A stretch of 30,215 bases of DNA from Candidatus Heimdallarchaeota archaeon (GCA_016839875.1 JAEOTK010000058.1:1-30215), one strand, 5' to 3'. Counted from the first letter of the stretch, positions 6,970 to 15,238 are shown. Made by a program: numbers and translations. The notes: a model not told the origin generated them from the sequence alone.

Positions 6970-7656
6970 ATGAAAACGAGAGCAGTAGTAATCATAATGT
7001 CAGCTGTGGTTATTATTAGTATCACAGTATCATTATCAGTTATAATCCCTAGATCCAACCAAATTGATCCTTCTAAATTCAAAAGTGAAATAGTTAGAGA
7101 TGTGACGGACGAAAACTATCTTCCTTATCTACTTGAGCTAGAAAATATCTCAGGAAATAGTTCATATTTTCAATCAATTAAGAGAGGAACCTTTCATGAG
7201 AGACTAGAAAATATTACTCTTCTAATTGAAAGAGAAGAGCTGTTCTTAGAAAACTATGATGAAAAGGACTTTACTAGAAATGAATGGCGTTACCATAAGT
7301 TTGTTTATAATGGGATATTGTCTCAACCGATATCTAAATCAGAGTTTAGTGAAATTGTTCCAACCAATCCTACCTTTCTATTCTTTCAAAATCACACTAC
7401 TCTAGAGTATATTGCATTTACAAGTTTTGATCCGCTTACAACTGATCATGATCTCTGGAATATCGATGGAATAATAGATCATGTTTTCAGTTTCTTTCTT
7501 GCTTATATCTTCGTTAATCAAACAGTCATAGTTAGTGATATATATGCCCCTCTAGCAGGAACAGGTACTCAATTCCAAAGATTCATCGTTTGTGATCCAA
7601 CTACCGGAGTACCACTTCTCTTCATTTCTGATGAAGGTGCTTGGTGGATTTCTTAA
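6970..7656 (+). CDS. Membrane-anchored exported protein, 228 aa
   Basis: An N-terminal transmembrane/signal-anchor (residues about 4-27, VVIIMSAVVIISITVSLSVII) is followed by a soluble, presumably extracellular domain of about 200 residues. That domain holds many N-glycosylation sequons (NIS, NSS, NIT, NHT, NQT), consistent with surface display in an archaeon. I do not recognise the domain; the C-terminal part (AYIFVNQTVIVSDIYAPLAGTG, then FQRFIVCDPTTGVPLLFI) looks beta-rich. It follows the solute-binding protein by 54 bp on the same strand and may be co-transcribed with it. A hairpin terminator overlaps its stop codon. Confidence 0.65.
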   Translation: MKTRAVVIIMSAVVIISITVSLSVIIPRSNQIDPSKFKSEIVRDVTDENYLPYLLELENISGNSSYFQSIKRGTFHERLENITLLIEREELFLENYDEKDFTRNEWRYHKFVYNGILSQPISKSEFSEIVPTNPTFLFFQNHTTLEYIAFTSFDPLTTDHDLWNIDGIIDHVFSFFLAYIFVNQTVIVSDIYAPLAGTGTQFQRFIVCDPTTGVPLLFISDEGAWWIS

Positions 7657-7682
7657 GAGAAAGATTCTTTCTCTTTTTTTTT
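7656..7682 (+). terminator. Hairpin plus T-run terminator
   Basis: AGAGAAAG-ATT-CTTTCTCT forms an 8-bp stem with a 3-nt loop, followed by eight Ts. It starts at the last base of the stop codon of the exported protein gene. Hairpins are not needed in archaea, but the T-run is the usual termination signal. Confidence 0.6.
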
Positions 7683-7699
7683 AAACTTGATTAATATTC

Positions 7700-7737
7700 A
7701 ATAAATAATAAGAAAAGAAAAGAAAGGAGATGATGTT
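7700..7737 (-). terminator. T-rich terminator of 8-TM protein gene
   Basis: On the minus strand the stop codon is followed by repeated pyrimidine/T tracts (CTCCTTTCTTTTCTTTTC), typical of archaeal oligo-U termination. Confidence 0.4.
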
Positions 7738-8724
7738 TTAAGCATCTTCACCTGTTTCTAGAGTTGAAGGTTCCATTGGTTTAGGCTTTGGTGCTGCATC
7801 TGCATCTAGTATGAATCCCAATCTCATTAACAGTATTATTGTAATTCCAATTGCAGCTAGAATTCCTAGAATGTTTCCAACGAACATCGTCTTGATACTT
7901 GCACCAACCATTGCTCCAAAGTTTATGAAGAACAATGTGAAAATGAATAGTTCAATTTTGAAGAATACTGCTGCGGTTGTCAAAAGAGTATTCTTTGTAT
8001 TTCGGGTTTTCTTTATAACACTCTTTGATTCCAAGAAGTCGAAACACCAATATAACCCTAGAATGAGCCATATGATTCCTCCAAAAATCCAATCTGGGAG
8101 TGTAGGGAAGAAAGCTCTTGCACTATTTGTTTTGTAAGTTACCTGATAAAGATAGCCTAAGGAGGAATATTTGGTTTGGTCAAGAATATCTACTGAATTG
8201 TATGAAGATATTGTTAGTCCAAAGAAATAAAGTAACGAACCAATCCCCTTGAGCAGTGAGTTGTTGGCAGGAGTAAGTCTTCCAGCTTTCTCAATCAAAG
8301 GTCCAAACCAGAGAATGACTCCAAAGATTATCATTGTAATTGAAGCTATCTCAAATCTAAAATCAAGTAATCCATAACTTGAGCATCCTAAAGCGAAAAT
8401 GGTAATTCCAGCTAGAGTCATGTAAGCACCGAACGCGTACAACATTCTGTTGCTCATTAAATCTTTAGGTTCTTTTGCAAGAATAATCAGTACGATTATT
8501 GCAATAACAGATATTAATGATAACAGATGTAATATGCTCCATCCGCTAACAGTAAAAGCTAAAAACTCAAGATCATAAGATCTTGTATTTACTAAAGGTA
8601 GACCTGGATTTTGTGTTAATAATCCAATGAATAACCCCAGAAAATAGAAGAAGTAGAACCCTGCTAGCAAAATTTTTGTTACAAAGAAGACTTGTTTTTC
8701 TGTTATTTTCAATGTAAGCGGCAT
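7738..8724 (-). CDS. Polytopic membrane protein, about 8 TM, 328 aa
   Basis: I count about eight hydrophobic helices: residues 12-36, 60-82, 94-118, 126-144, 158-176, 213-231, 247-268 and 274-305. A short cytosolic tail rich in Pro, Ala and acidic residues follows (DADAAPKPKPMEPSTLETGEDA). No transporter signature or conserved charged motif inside the membrane stands out, so function is open. A GGTGA Shine-Dalgarno site (8729-8733) lies 4 nt before the ATG; an ACTTAAAAT box at 8748-8756 sits 28 bp upstream. The gene is convergent with the exported-protein gene and follows tldE on the same strand, but an 88-bp gap makes it a separate unit. Confidence 0.7.
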   Translation of the reverse strand: MPLTLKITEKQVFFVTKILLAGFYFFYFLGLFIGLLTQNPGLPLVNTRSYDLEFLAFTVSGWSILHLLSLISVIAIIVLIILAKEPKDLMSNRMLYAFGAYMTLAGITIFALGCSSYGLLDFRFEIASITMIIFGVILWFGPLIEKAGRLTPANNSLLKGIGSLLYFFGLTISSYNSVDILDQTKYSSLGYLYQVTYKTNSARAFFPTLPDWIFGGIIWLILGLYWCFDFLESKSVIKKTRNTKNTLLTTAAVFFKIELFIFTLFFINFGAMVGASIKTMFVGNILGILAAIGITIILLMRLGFILDADAAPKPKPMEPSTLETGEDA

Positions 8725-8812
8725 TAATTCACCATTTCTCTATAATGATTTTAAGTATTAAAAATATTATGTAGTAGGATGAAATAGTATGTTCACCCTA
8801 TACTTATCTGAT

Positions 8813-10165
8813 TTATGAAGTTGCTGCAGTAATGTTTACATCTTCGATTAAAACATATGGAATAAATGTAGGAGTATATACCTCCCACCACTTGATTTGT
8901 TGCAATTCCTTTCCTAGTGCTTTGATATTTTTGAAGATGTTAAGCATTGTATCACTAATTCTTAATTCTCTTACTGGTTTAGCAATCTCTCCACCTTCAA
9001 CTAAAAACATTCCATCTCTTGGAATTGTTGAGAAAATTCCATCTATATAACTAGTGAACCTTGTATACCAGTTGCTGGTGATATAGAGGGTTGGTTTGTC
9101 TTTAGACACTTCCATTAATTCATCAAAAGAGTGCTCTCCTGGTTCAAAGAAAAGATTAGAATTCCTGGGTGAAACTAATCCTGCATTCCCAGTGCTGGTT
9201 GTATTTGCTTTTTTAGCTGTCGAAGTATTGTGAATAAATCCTTTCAATATGCCATCTTCAATAATGACGTTTCTTCCTGTTGGATGCCCTTCATCATCAA
9301 AGGATTTGGATCCTAAAGCATTGGGCAGGAGAGCATCATCATATACTGTCAGAAAATCTGGACCTATTTTTTCTCCAATTTTATCCTTTAGCCAAGAATA
9401 ACCAATTTCTACACTAAATGGATTAGCAGATGATGGTGTTTGAGCAATTATATCAGCTGCTACAGTGGGAGTCAATATCACGTTGTAAGTACCAGGTTTT
9501 CCATTCTCTCCACCAACAGACATTTTAGCTATTTTTCCCGCTTCTCTTCCTGCACCTTCGAAATCTATTTTTTCATGAAGTCTTCCAACTGAAATCCCTT
9601 GTCCTGAACTTTTTCCATCTATAAAAGATCTGATAGTAAACTCTAATCCAGTGAGGTTATCTACTACTTCTGCTCCTCTAGATGATAATAATCTTCTTTC
9701 AGCAACATTCCAATATAATACTCCAGCTGAACGCTTAGCTCCTTCCTCTTCTGCTACATTTATTGCAGTATAAACTTTATCAACTGATTTATCATGAAAT
9801 TCTAGAAATTCTGGATCTGCTAGAGATTCTATTTTTGGATAACTGAAAGGACCATCAGAGATACCTAAGTAATTCGGATTTTTTGGCATAGAATTAGCTA
9901 ATTTTAACAGAGATTCCAGGGAGGATGAAATTGTATCTTCTGAAATATTCTCAATTTCAGCAGCAACAGTTTTCGAATCTTTAACACCATAAATTCCTAG
10001 ATCCAATGAAGCCCAATTTTTCACCACTGTTATTTGACTATCAGCAAATCTAAGTTGTGATCTATTTCTTCTGTTAGTTGTTATAATGTAATCATCAAAT
10101 CCTAAATCAACAAGTTTCTTGGAAGAACTTTCAATTATTGAAAACACATCAGTTTTCTCTACCAT
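8813..10165 (-). CDS. tldE: TldE/PmbA-type subunit of TldD-TldE protease, 450 aa
   Basis: This is the TldD/PmbA family member without an HExxxH zinc motif, and so the TldE (PmbA) subunit. Recognisable family stretches are LDLGIYGVKDSKTVAA near residue 50, VILTPTVAADIIAQTP near 230, SFDDEGHPTGRNVIIEDGILKGFIHN near 295-320 and the C-terminal GGEIAKPVRELRISDTMLNIFKNI. TldD-TldE heterodimers form a closed chamber protease that trims unfolded peptides; in bacteria they process microcin B17 and degrade CcdA. The gene follows tldD by 6 bp, and its Shine-Dalgarno GGTGAT (10171-10176) overlaps the tldD stop codon, 5 nt before this ATG, which indicates coupled translation. Length is normal. Confidence 0.9.
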   Translation of the reverse strand: MVEKTDVFSIIESSSKKLVDLGFDDYIITTNRRNRSQLRFADSQITVVKNWASLDLGIYGVKDSKTVAAEIENISEDTISSSLESLLKLANSMPKNPNYLGISDGPFSYPKIESLADPEFLEFHDKSVDKVYTAINVAEEEGAKRSAGVLYWNVAERRLLSSRGAEVVDNLTGLEFTIRSFIDGKSSGQGISVGRLHEKIDFEGAGREAGKIAKMSVGGENGKPGTYNVILTPTVAADIIAQTPSSANPFSVEIGYSWLKDKIGEKIGPDFLTVYDDALLPNALGSKSFDDEGHPTGRNVIIEDGILKGFIHNTSTAKKANTTSTGNAGLVSPRNSNLFFEPGEHSFDELMEVSKDKPTLYITSNWYTRFTSYIDGIFSTIPRDGMFLVEGGEIAKPVRELRISDTMLNIFKNIKALGKELQQIKWWEVYTPTFIPYVLIEDVNITAATS

Positions 10166-10170
10166 TTCTA

Positions 10171-10176
10171 ATCACC
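10171..10176 (-). promoter_or_regulatory. Ribosome binding site of tldE overlapping tldD stop
   Basis: GGTGAT on the minus strand contains the TGA stop of tldD and ends 5 nt before the tldE ATG. It matches the archaeal anti-Shine-Dalgarno (…ATCACC) and suits translational coupling. Confidence 0.6.
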
Positions 10177-11620
10177 GTACCTCCACATCTCTGATTCGCA
10201 TATATGTTCCTCCCATGTAGCATGGTGCTCCTTGCATAGGTTCTCCTTTCCCACACATACCTCCATCATAATCAAGCGTATCTTTCTTTGCTACGGCATC
10301 AACAGATTGCCATAATTTAGGAGTAGTAGTTTCTAGAACTGGTCGTCTAACAAGATTTTTAACTTCACCATTTTCTATTAAGTAAGCTTCTAAACCAACA
10401 TATTTTGATTGATATCTTCTATCATCAATATTCCATTCTGTGAAATTATTCATCAATATGCCAAATTTAACATCTTCTAGCATTTCCTCAAGAGTAAAAT
10501 CTCCAGGTTCTAAATAGGTATTAGCCATTCTTGGAATCGGTTCTCGATTGTAACCTATTGCTCTAGCTGCAGCATTACTCTTGACTTCTAAAACAGCTGC
10601 AGATTCTCTGTTATTGAGCATTTCATGGAATATCCCTTCCTTTTGCAGATATCTAGGTCTAGCTTTTACGCCTTCATCATCATACAAATAAAACCCATAT
10701 GAACCAACTATTGTTGGATCGTCAATTACATTGACGTGTTCACTCCCTATCCTTGTACCAAGCATTTCTTTTGTCAGATAGCTTTCACCTGCTTGTGCTC
10801 CCTCTCTTCCCAATATTCTATCCCCTTCACTAGGATGTCCCTGATTCTCATGACATATTATTCCTATTACACTTGGTCCAGCAATGTAATCTAGTATACC
10901 TTTAGGAGATTCTTTTGCTTCAGTTGCAATTTTGCTAAGTTTTTTTACTTCGCTTATCAAATGCTCATCGATATTCCAATGATCCAATGCTTCATATCCT
11001 CCAGCTTTTCCCCTTTCTATCTCCCTTTGTTCCATTGAACCAGTAACTGGATTTGACACTGTAATCATTCCATATATCTCAACTCTATCTGTTGTGCATT
11101 GAACTTTAGACCCTTCACTAGTTACAAGATATTTCTCTTCAGTTTGATCTGTCATTTCAAGATATCTGAATTGTAAAGATGCTTCGATTTTTTGCTCTGT
11201 GATAGCTTTATCTATTTCAATAAGTCGATTAATTTTTTCTTCAGGATCTGTTTCTAAAGGTCTTTTTCCAGATTCTCCCTTAGCATCATACTTTACATCA
11301 TGAACTTCTTCTTCACTAAAAGAGATTTCATCCCTTCTTTTCTTTCCAGTTGTTTCAGCCATTTTAGTTGCAAAAGCGACTGCAATTTCCATTTCATTTT
11401 TATTCATTTCATTGAAACTAGCAAATCCCATTCCACCATCTTTCAGAACTCTAATCCCTATACCTTTACTTCGATATAGAGAACCAATTTCAGGTTCTCC
11501 GTTTTTCAATAAAGTAGAGTTTAAACTTAGATTTACTAATCTGGCTTCAATGTATTTTGCACCCAAATTTTCTCCTTTCTCAATAGCTTTTTCAACTAAA
11601 TCAAATGGTTCTGAAGGCAT
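10172..11620 (-). CDS. tldD: TldD metalloprotease subunit, 482 aa
   Basis: The zinc motif HENQGH (H257, E258, H262) matches the HExxxH of TldD, and the C-terminal DGGMCGKGEP supplies the third ligand, Cys456, as in bacterial TldD. Other family landmarks are ARAIGYNREPIPRMANTYLEPGD and the N-terminal SKGIGIRVLKDGGMGFASF. It is the catalytic half of the TldD-TldE heterodimer, a cytosolic peptidase. I start at ATG 11620 because a GTTTAAATAC box lies 25 bp upstream; a TTG two codons earlier is less likely. The HENQGH form differs from the HEAVGH of enterobacterial TldD, but the catalytic residues are kept. tldE follows in the same operon. Confidence 0.92.
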   Translation of the reverse strand: MPSEPFDLVEKAIEKGENLGAKYIEARLVNLSLNSTLLKNGEPEIGSLYRSKGIGIRVLKDGGMGFASFNEMNKNEMEIAVAFATKMAETTGKKRRDEISFSEEEVHDVKYDAKGESGKRPLETDPEEKINRLIEIDKAITEQKIEASLQFRYLEMTDQTEEKYLVTSEGSKVQCTTDRVEIYGMITVSNPVTGSMEQREIERGKAGGYEALDHWNIDEHLISEVKKLSKIATEAKESPKGILDYIAGPSVIGIICHENQGHPSEGDRILGREGAQAGESYLTKEMLGTRIGSEHVNVIDDPTIVGSYGFYLYDDEGVKARPRYLQKEGIFHEMLNNRESAAVLEVKSNAAARAIGYNREPIPRMANTYLEPGDFTLEEMLEDVKFGILMNNFTEWNIDDRRYQSKYVGLEAYLIENGEVKNLVRRPVLETTTPKLWQSVDAVAKKDTLDYDGGMCGKGEPMQGAPCYMGGTYMRIRDVEVR

Positions 11621-11640
11621 GTTCAAAAAATCTTTTGCGT

Positions 11641-11650
11641 GTATTTAAAC
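11641..11650 (-). promoter_or_regulatory. TATA box of the tldD-tldE operon
   Basis: GTTTAAATAC on the minus strand lies about 25 bp before the tldD ATG at 11620 (leaderless spacing). Confidence 0.5.
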
Positions 11651-11681
11651 CTATTTGCTTCATTATTGATGGGATAATTCA

Positions 11682-12602
11682 TCAGAAGTTTGGCATAGGT
11701 ATTTTCACTCTATCTCTGTCAATCTGAAACTCAACAAATTCATAAATTAAATCTGATACTTCTCTTCCTTTCTCAATTGGAATATCGTGTCTTGAACCTG
11801 GTAAGATAACTAATCTAGAATTAGGTATGAGCTTGTTCAACTTCTTTGATTGTTTTACAGTTGTAAGAATGTCTTTTTCCCCAGTCATGATTAGAATAGG
11901 TATCTTGATGTTGTTCAAATCCTCATCTCTTTTCCAGGCAAACACTGTATTAATCAAAGATCTTCTAAAAACAAAATATGGAGTTCTTTTCAGTTGTTCT
12001 CTAACCAATTTTCTTAGTTCTGGATATTTGTTTGTAGAGAGAAAAGATGTAGCAATCTCAATGAAAAGATTCTTTACTTTTTCATCCATATATGTCAGAA
12101 TCAGCGGTATCAATCTTGGAACAGGTTCAGCGAAATTTGCAGAGCCTGAGAGTATAACTGAAGCTTTAGCTCGATTTGGATTTAAGTAAAGGTAGTTGAG
12201 TACGATAGCTGTTCCCATGCTATGCCCTACTAATACAAGATTATCAGGATTGTAGTGGTCAACTATCTGTGCTAGTTCTTCTGTGAATAAGGTTAAATCA
12301 TAGGAATCTTCATCTTTACATGATTCACCATGACCTTTAAGATCATATGAAATTACTCGATAAAAGGGGCTGAGATGTTTTAGTAGAAATCTGAAATTCA
12401 AGGCATTAGAACCCCATCCATGAACACAGATAATTGTCCAGGGATAAATTGGTTTTTCATTCATATCAATAACACTAATGTCATACCAAGTACCACCTCT
12501 TCTAATCTTAACAGTATCCCTGTATTCAGGAAAAGGATCATACTGTGAGATTATATCTTTCTCTTCTTTTGAGGTTTCTAATACCTTTAACATTGTGTTC
12601 AT
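11682..12602 (-). CDS. Alpha/beta-hydrolase fold protein, 306 aa
   Basis: The classical alpha/beta-hydrolase layout is complete: oxyanion strand VHGWG (residues 60-64), SYDLKGHGES (85-94), nucleophile elbow GHSMG with Ser128, acid Asp244 (MTGEKDIL) and His272 (GSRHDIP). It is probably an esterase, lipase or related hydrolase; the substrate cannot be told. I choose ATG 12602 because CTTATATAA lies about 24 bp upstream, whereas the longer frame to 12683 reads through that promoter. An ATG three codons later (12593) is an alternative. It lies 61 bp upstream of tldD in the same direction but has its own promoter, as does tldD. Confidence 0.85.
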   Translation of the reverse strand: MNTMLKVLETSKEEKDIISQYDPFPEYRDTVKIRRGGTWYDISVIDMNEKPIYPWTIICVHGWGSNALNFRFLLKHLSPFYRVISYDLKGHGESCKDEDSYDLTLFTEELAQIVDHYNPDNLVLVGHSMGTAIVLNYLYLNPNRAKASVILSGSANFAEPVPRLIPLILTYMDEKVKNLFIEIATSFLSTNKYPELRKLVREQLKRTPYFVFRRSLINTVFAWKRDEDLNNIKIPILIMTGEKDILTTVKQSKKLNKLIPNSRLVILPGSRHDIPIEKGREVSDLIYEFVEFQIDRDRVKIPMPNF

Positions 12603-12621
12603 GTAAACTGTGCTTAAAACA

Positions 12622-12630
12622 CTTATATAA
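12622..12630 (-). promoter_or_regulatory. TATA box of alpha/beta-hydrolase gene
   Basis: TTATATAAG on the minus strand lies about 24 bp before the ATG at 12602. It decides this start over the longer frame. Confidence 0.5.
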
Positions 12631-12767
12631 TTAATCAAATGAAAGCCTAACTGTTTAATAATTTTATGTGTATATATTGACACTTGAGCTATTTTGATCC
12701 AGAAAAATCTCTAAATAATCTTTAAATATTTCAAAAACTACATTTTTTGATTCTAGGAAGCGAAATT

Positions 12768-13070
12768 ATGGTGATTAATGGCAATTTCAAGAAAATAGAT
12801 AGAAGCTCAAGAATAATGAATAAAAAAACTCTTCAAATAATTAAGTATTTCTTGCTTATTGTTTTTGTTGCTTCTATGCCTGCTATTGTTTTCCTGTTTT
12901 TATTATTCTTATTGCTTCTCATCTGCCGTGGAGATTTAAGTGCTACAATATTAACTGCTTTAAGTGTTCCTGGAATAATAATACTTGATATATTTTTATT
13001 TGATTTTTTCAAGAAAATTACTAAAAAGCTAAATCAAATTAAAAAAGTTGATACAAGTGAAAAATTATAG
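12768..13070 (+). CDS. Small membrane protein, 100 aa
   Basis: Two long hydrophobic segments (IIKYFLLIVFVASMPAIVFLFLLFLLLLI and ILTALSVPGIIILDIFLFDFF) are separated by a short polar loop (CRGDLS), with Lys-rich ends (KKITKKLNQIKKVD) on the cytosolic side by the positive-inside rule. No homology is recognised. I start at ATG 12768 with GGAAG 7-8 nt upstream; the frame extends upstream only via TTG. A TTTAAATATTT box (12721-12731) is about 42 bp upstream and would give a short leader. It is followed after 54 bp by the ZIP transporter gene, but that gene has its own TATA box. Confidence 0.55.
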   Translation: MVINGNFKKIDRSSRIMNKKTLQIIKYFLLIVFVASMPAIVFLFLLFLLLLICRGDLSATILTALSVPGIIILDIFLFDFFKKITKKLNQIKKVDTSEKL

Positions 13071-13124
13071 TTTCAGATGTAAGTTATAAATAAAAGTAAT
13101 TCAGATGATAGATGAGGATGTTTT

Positions 13125-13940
13125 ATGGATACTTGGATTATTGTCTTAATAGGAGGAGGAGCTTCTCTCGCAGCTGGATTAGCTACAGCAATTGGTGGAA
13201 TTCCCGTTTTCTTTAAGAAAGATATTTCTGATAAAACCTTAGATTTACTCCTCGGATTTGCAGCTGGCGTTATGTTAGCAGCATCAGCTTTCAGTCTCTT
13301 GGTTCCTGCTCTGAATTTAGATTCGTTACAAATAGGTGCCAATTTCGAACTCGATCATATCTGGATTGTTACTCTTGGAGTAGTATTAGGAGCAGTATTC
13401 ATTGATATTATAGATAAATGGGCTCCACATGAACATTTTATATCTGGACCTGAAGGAAAAGTATCAAAGAGATTAGCTGCTACATGGTTATTTGTAATAG
13501 CTATAACTATCCACAATTTTCCTGAAGGCTTAGCTGTAGGTGTTAGTTATGGTACTGGAGAAATCTCTAAGGGAACTGTTGTTGCTATAGCAATAGGGCT
13601 TCAGAATATTCCTGAAGGAACTGCTGTTGCTATGCCTCTATTAAGAGAAGGATATTCAAAAAAGAAAGCTTTTGGAATAGCTGCATTAACTGGACTTGCT
13701 GAACCGTTGGGAGCATTAATAGGTGTAGGAGCCGTATCAATAGCTCAATTTTTCTTAGGTTTTGGTATGGCATTTGCAGCGGGAGCAATGATATTTGTAG
13801 TAGTAGATGAGATAATTCCCGAAATGCATGGGAAGGAGTATGCGCGCTTAATCACGTTTGGAGTTATAACAGGTTTCGTTATTATGATGTTCTTAGATAA
13901 TTTCATAGAACCATTATTAGAAACACTATTTACGGGTTAA
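13125..13940 (+). CDS. ZIP-family divalent metal transporter, 271 aa
   Basis: This is a full-length ZIP (ZupT/GufA-type) transporter with eight predicted membrane helices. The metal-binding motifs are intact: HNFPEG at 130-135 in TM4 and QNIPEG at 160-165 in TM5, plus GLAEPLG around Glu193. These form the binuclear metal site that takes up Zn2+, Fe2+ and related ions across the cytoplasmic membrane. The His/Asp-rich cytosolic loop (DKWAPHEHF, about 97-105) is short. A TTATAAATAAAA box (13084-13095) and GAGG 7 nt before the ATG support the start. It is convergent with the PAP2 gene, 18 bp between stops. Confidence 0.92.
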   Translation: MDTWIIVLIGGGASLAAGLATAIGGIPVFFKKDISDKTLDLLLGFAAGVMLAASAFSLLVPALNLDSLQIGANFELDHIWIVTLGVVLGAVFIDIIDKWAPHEHFISGPEGKVSKRLAATWLFVIAITIHNFPEGLAVGVSYGTGEISKGTVVAIAIGLQNIPEGTAVAMPLLREGYSKKKAFGIAALTGLAEPLGALIGVGAVSIAQFFLGFGMAFAAGAMIFVVVDEIIPEMHGKEYARLITFGVITGFVIMMFLDNFIEPLLETLFTG

Positions 13941-13958
13941 CAATAGCTCTATCCTACT

Positions 13959-14582
13959 TCAGAATAGTGTTGGAAACCATGCTATTAGAGGTTCTAGTAG
14001 AGGAGCTATTCTACTAAAGAAAATATATCCTAAAGATGCAACAGTTGCTCCCACAACTGTACCTCCCAGAACGTCTAGAAAATAATGCAATTCCAAAGCT
14101 ATTCTACCATATCCAACAGCAATTGCCCATAAAACAAACAGCCATCCAATTTTAGGGAAGAATAGAATCATCAATATTGCCATAGCTCCCATTCTGCATG
14201 CATGACCACTTGGAAAAGCTTTGAAATCAAGTTGAGTAACATAATTTCTTGCCTCCTCTTCATTGGGTCTAGTTCGATTAATCACCTGTTTTAAGATTAA
14301 ATTAAATAAACCAGTTAATGCAATAGTGAGAAAGATAACGAGATTTTCTACTCTAGTCATGAAAATTTCAAAAACAAAAAACAAAATTGATACTATAACC
14401 CAAGGTTGTCCATTTCCTGATGTTGCAAAAAATGTAGCAAGTTTCAAAACTTTAGAAGATTTTTCTGCTATTCTTCCAGAGACATTTTTATCCCACTTAT
14501 CAAGTCTTCCCAACATTGAGGACATTAGTTTTTCTGAACCTACCAATTTTATAAAAGTATCTGTAAGGAAATCTATCCACAT
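13959..14582 (-). CDS. PAP2-family membrane phosphatase, 207 aa
   Basis: The three PAP2 (phosphatidic acid phosphatase type 2) motifs are present: KQVINRTRP (98-106), PSGH (124-127) and R160-x5-H166-x3-D170 (GRIALELHYFLDVLGG). They form the acid-phosphatase active site that hydrolyses lipid or isoprenoid phosphates or pyrophosphates facing the outer side of the membrane. About five or six TM helices follow an amphipathic N-terminus. The start is uncertain: ATG 14582 is the longest that does not overlap the divergent gene; ATGs at 14522 or 14513 (MSSMLGRLDKWDKN) would also leave the core intact. Only 37 bp separate it from the divergent ATG at 14620. A role in recycling archaeal isoprenoid pyrophosphate is possible. 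Confidence 0.87.
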   Translation of the reverse strand: MWIDFLTDTFIKLVGSEKLMSSMLGRLDKWDKNVSGRIAEKSSKVLKLATFFATSGNGQPWVIVSILFFVFEIFMTRVENLVIFLTIALTGLFNLILKQVINRTRPNEEEARNYVTQLDFKAFPSGHACRMGAMAILMILFFPKIGWLFVLWAIAVGYGRIALELHYFLDVLGGTVVGATVASLGYIFFSRIAPLLEPLIAWFPTLF

Positions 14583-14588
14583 AAAAAA

Positions 14589-14598
14589 TTTTATAATT
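14589..14598 (+). promoter_or_regulatory. TATA box in 37-bp divergent promoter
   Basis: TTTTATAATT is centred about 26 bp before the ATG at 14620 and fits a leaderless transcript on the plus strand. It lies too near 14582 to drive a leaderless PAP2 mRNA, which hints that PAP2 starts further downstream or uses another box. Confidence 0.5.
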
Positions 14599-14619
14599 AC
14601 TTCTTTTTCTATCAGAGCT

Positions 14620-15096
14620 ATGGAAAAAGATGCTTTCATTATGCAACTAAGACAAATGATAGAAATTAAAGAGAAAATTGGTGAAATGCTTTTGACTGTA
14701 GACTGTTGTCCAAACAATTCTCTACTTGAATCCCTCTTTCATGGTATTGGCTTAGATGCAAAGAAACACTCTGAAATGTTCAAAGGATTACTAGATAGGG
14801 CACAAGGTATTAATCAAGCAGTTGAAGAAGAAAGAAAAACTGCTATAATTGATACGCTTAGTAAAGTGTTGGAGCTTGAGTGGAACATGAAGACTCAAGT
14901 GAGAAATATCATTGATAAAATTACAGACGAAAAAACCAAAAAAGTGTTATCGACCATTCTAGGTGATATACAACGTCATGAAGTTACTTTAGGTGATCTA
15001 AAAGATTTTGTGGATTCAATGACAGTTGATGAAGAGAAGGTTTTAGACAAAATATGGAAATATTCAATTAAATTCGATGATGAACAAGAGGATTGA
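14620..15096 (+). CDS. Four-helix protein, possibly ferritin-like, 158 aa
   Basis: An all-helical protein whose four helices carry spaced acidic and His residues: EIKEKIGEM near 15-23, GLDAKKHSEM near 43-52, LELEWNMK near 86-93 and ILGDIQRHEVTL near 112-123. The pattern acidic-x-x-x/x-x-H in helices 2 and 4 recalls rubrerythrin/ferritin-like di-iron bundles, but the classical ExxH pair is only partly met (D-x-x-H and D-x-x-x-H/E). So a ferritin-like fold is a tentative call. I start at ATG 14620, backed by a TATA box 26 bp upstream. The frame stays open upstream to 14263, but that stretch is antisense to the PAP2 gene and not coding. Confidence 0.6.
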   Translation: MEKDAFIMQLRQMIEIKEKIGEMLLTVDCCPNNSLLESLFHGIGLDAKKHSEMFKGLLDRAQGINQAVEEERKTAIIDTLSKVLELEWNMKTQVRNIIDKITDEKTKKVLSTILGDIQRHEVTLGDLKDFVDSMTVDEEKVLDKIWKYSIKFDDEQED

Positions 15097-15238
15097 AAGC
15101 CCTCTAATTTTTCCAGTATTAATCTATTTTTCACTTGAAATTCTTGATTTTATTGTAGTAAAAGGTTGTAGAAATAGTTAAAAAGACATAAGCTGTTAGA
15201 AGAATATATCCGGTGATTATTTGATTCAAGCTCCCATT

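Noticed and set aside
6810..7082. Minus-strand open frame of 90 codons
   Set aside because: It is antisense to the end of the solute-binding protein and the start of the exported protein, has no promoter at leaderless spacing and no recognisable sequence.
8787..8806. AGTAT...ATACT inverted repeat downstream of tldE
   Set aside because: Arms of 5 bp around an 8-9 bp loop without a T-run are expected by chance in A/T-rich DNA.
12603..12683. 27-residue N-terminal extension of the alpha/beta hydrolase
   Set aside because: The TATA box at 12622-12630 lies within it, and no signal peptide or conserved feature supports it.
14263..14619. Upstream extension of the ferritin-like gene
   Set aside because: It is open in frame but antisense to the PAP2 gene, whose motifs are clear, and the ATG at 14620 has its own TATA box.
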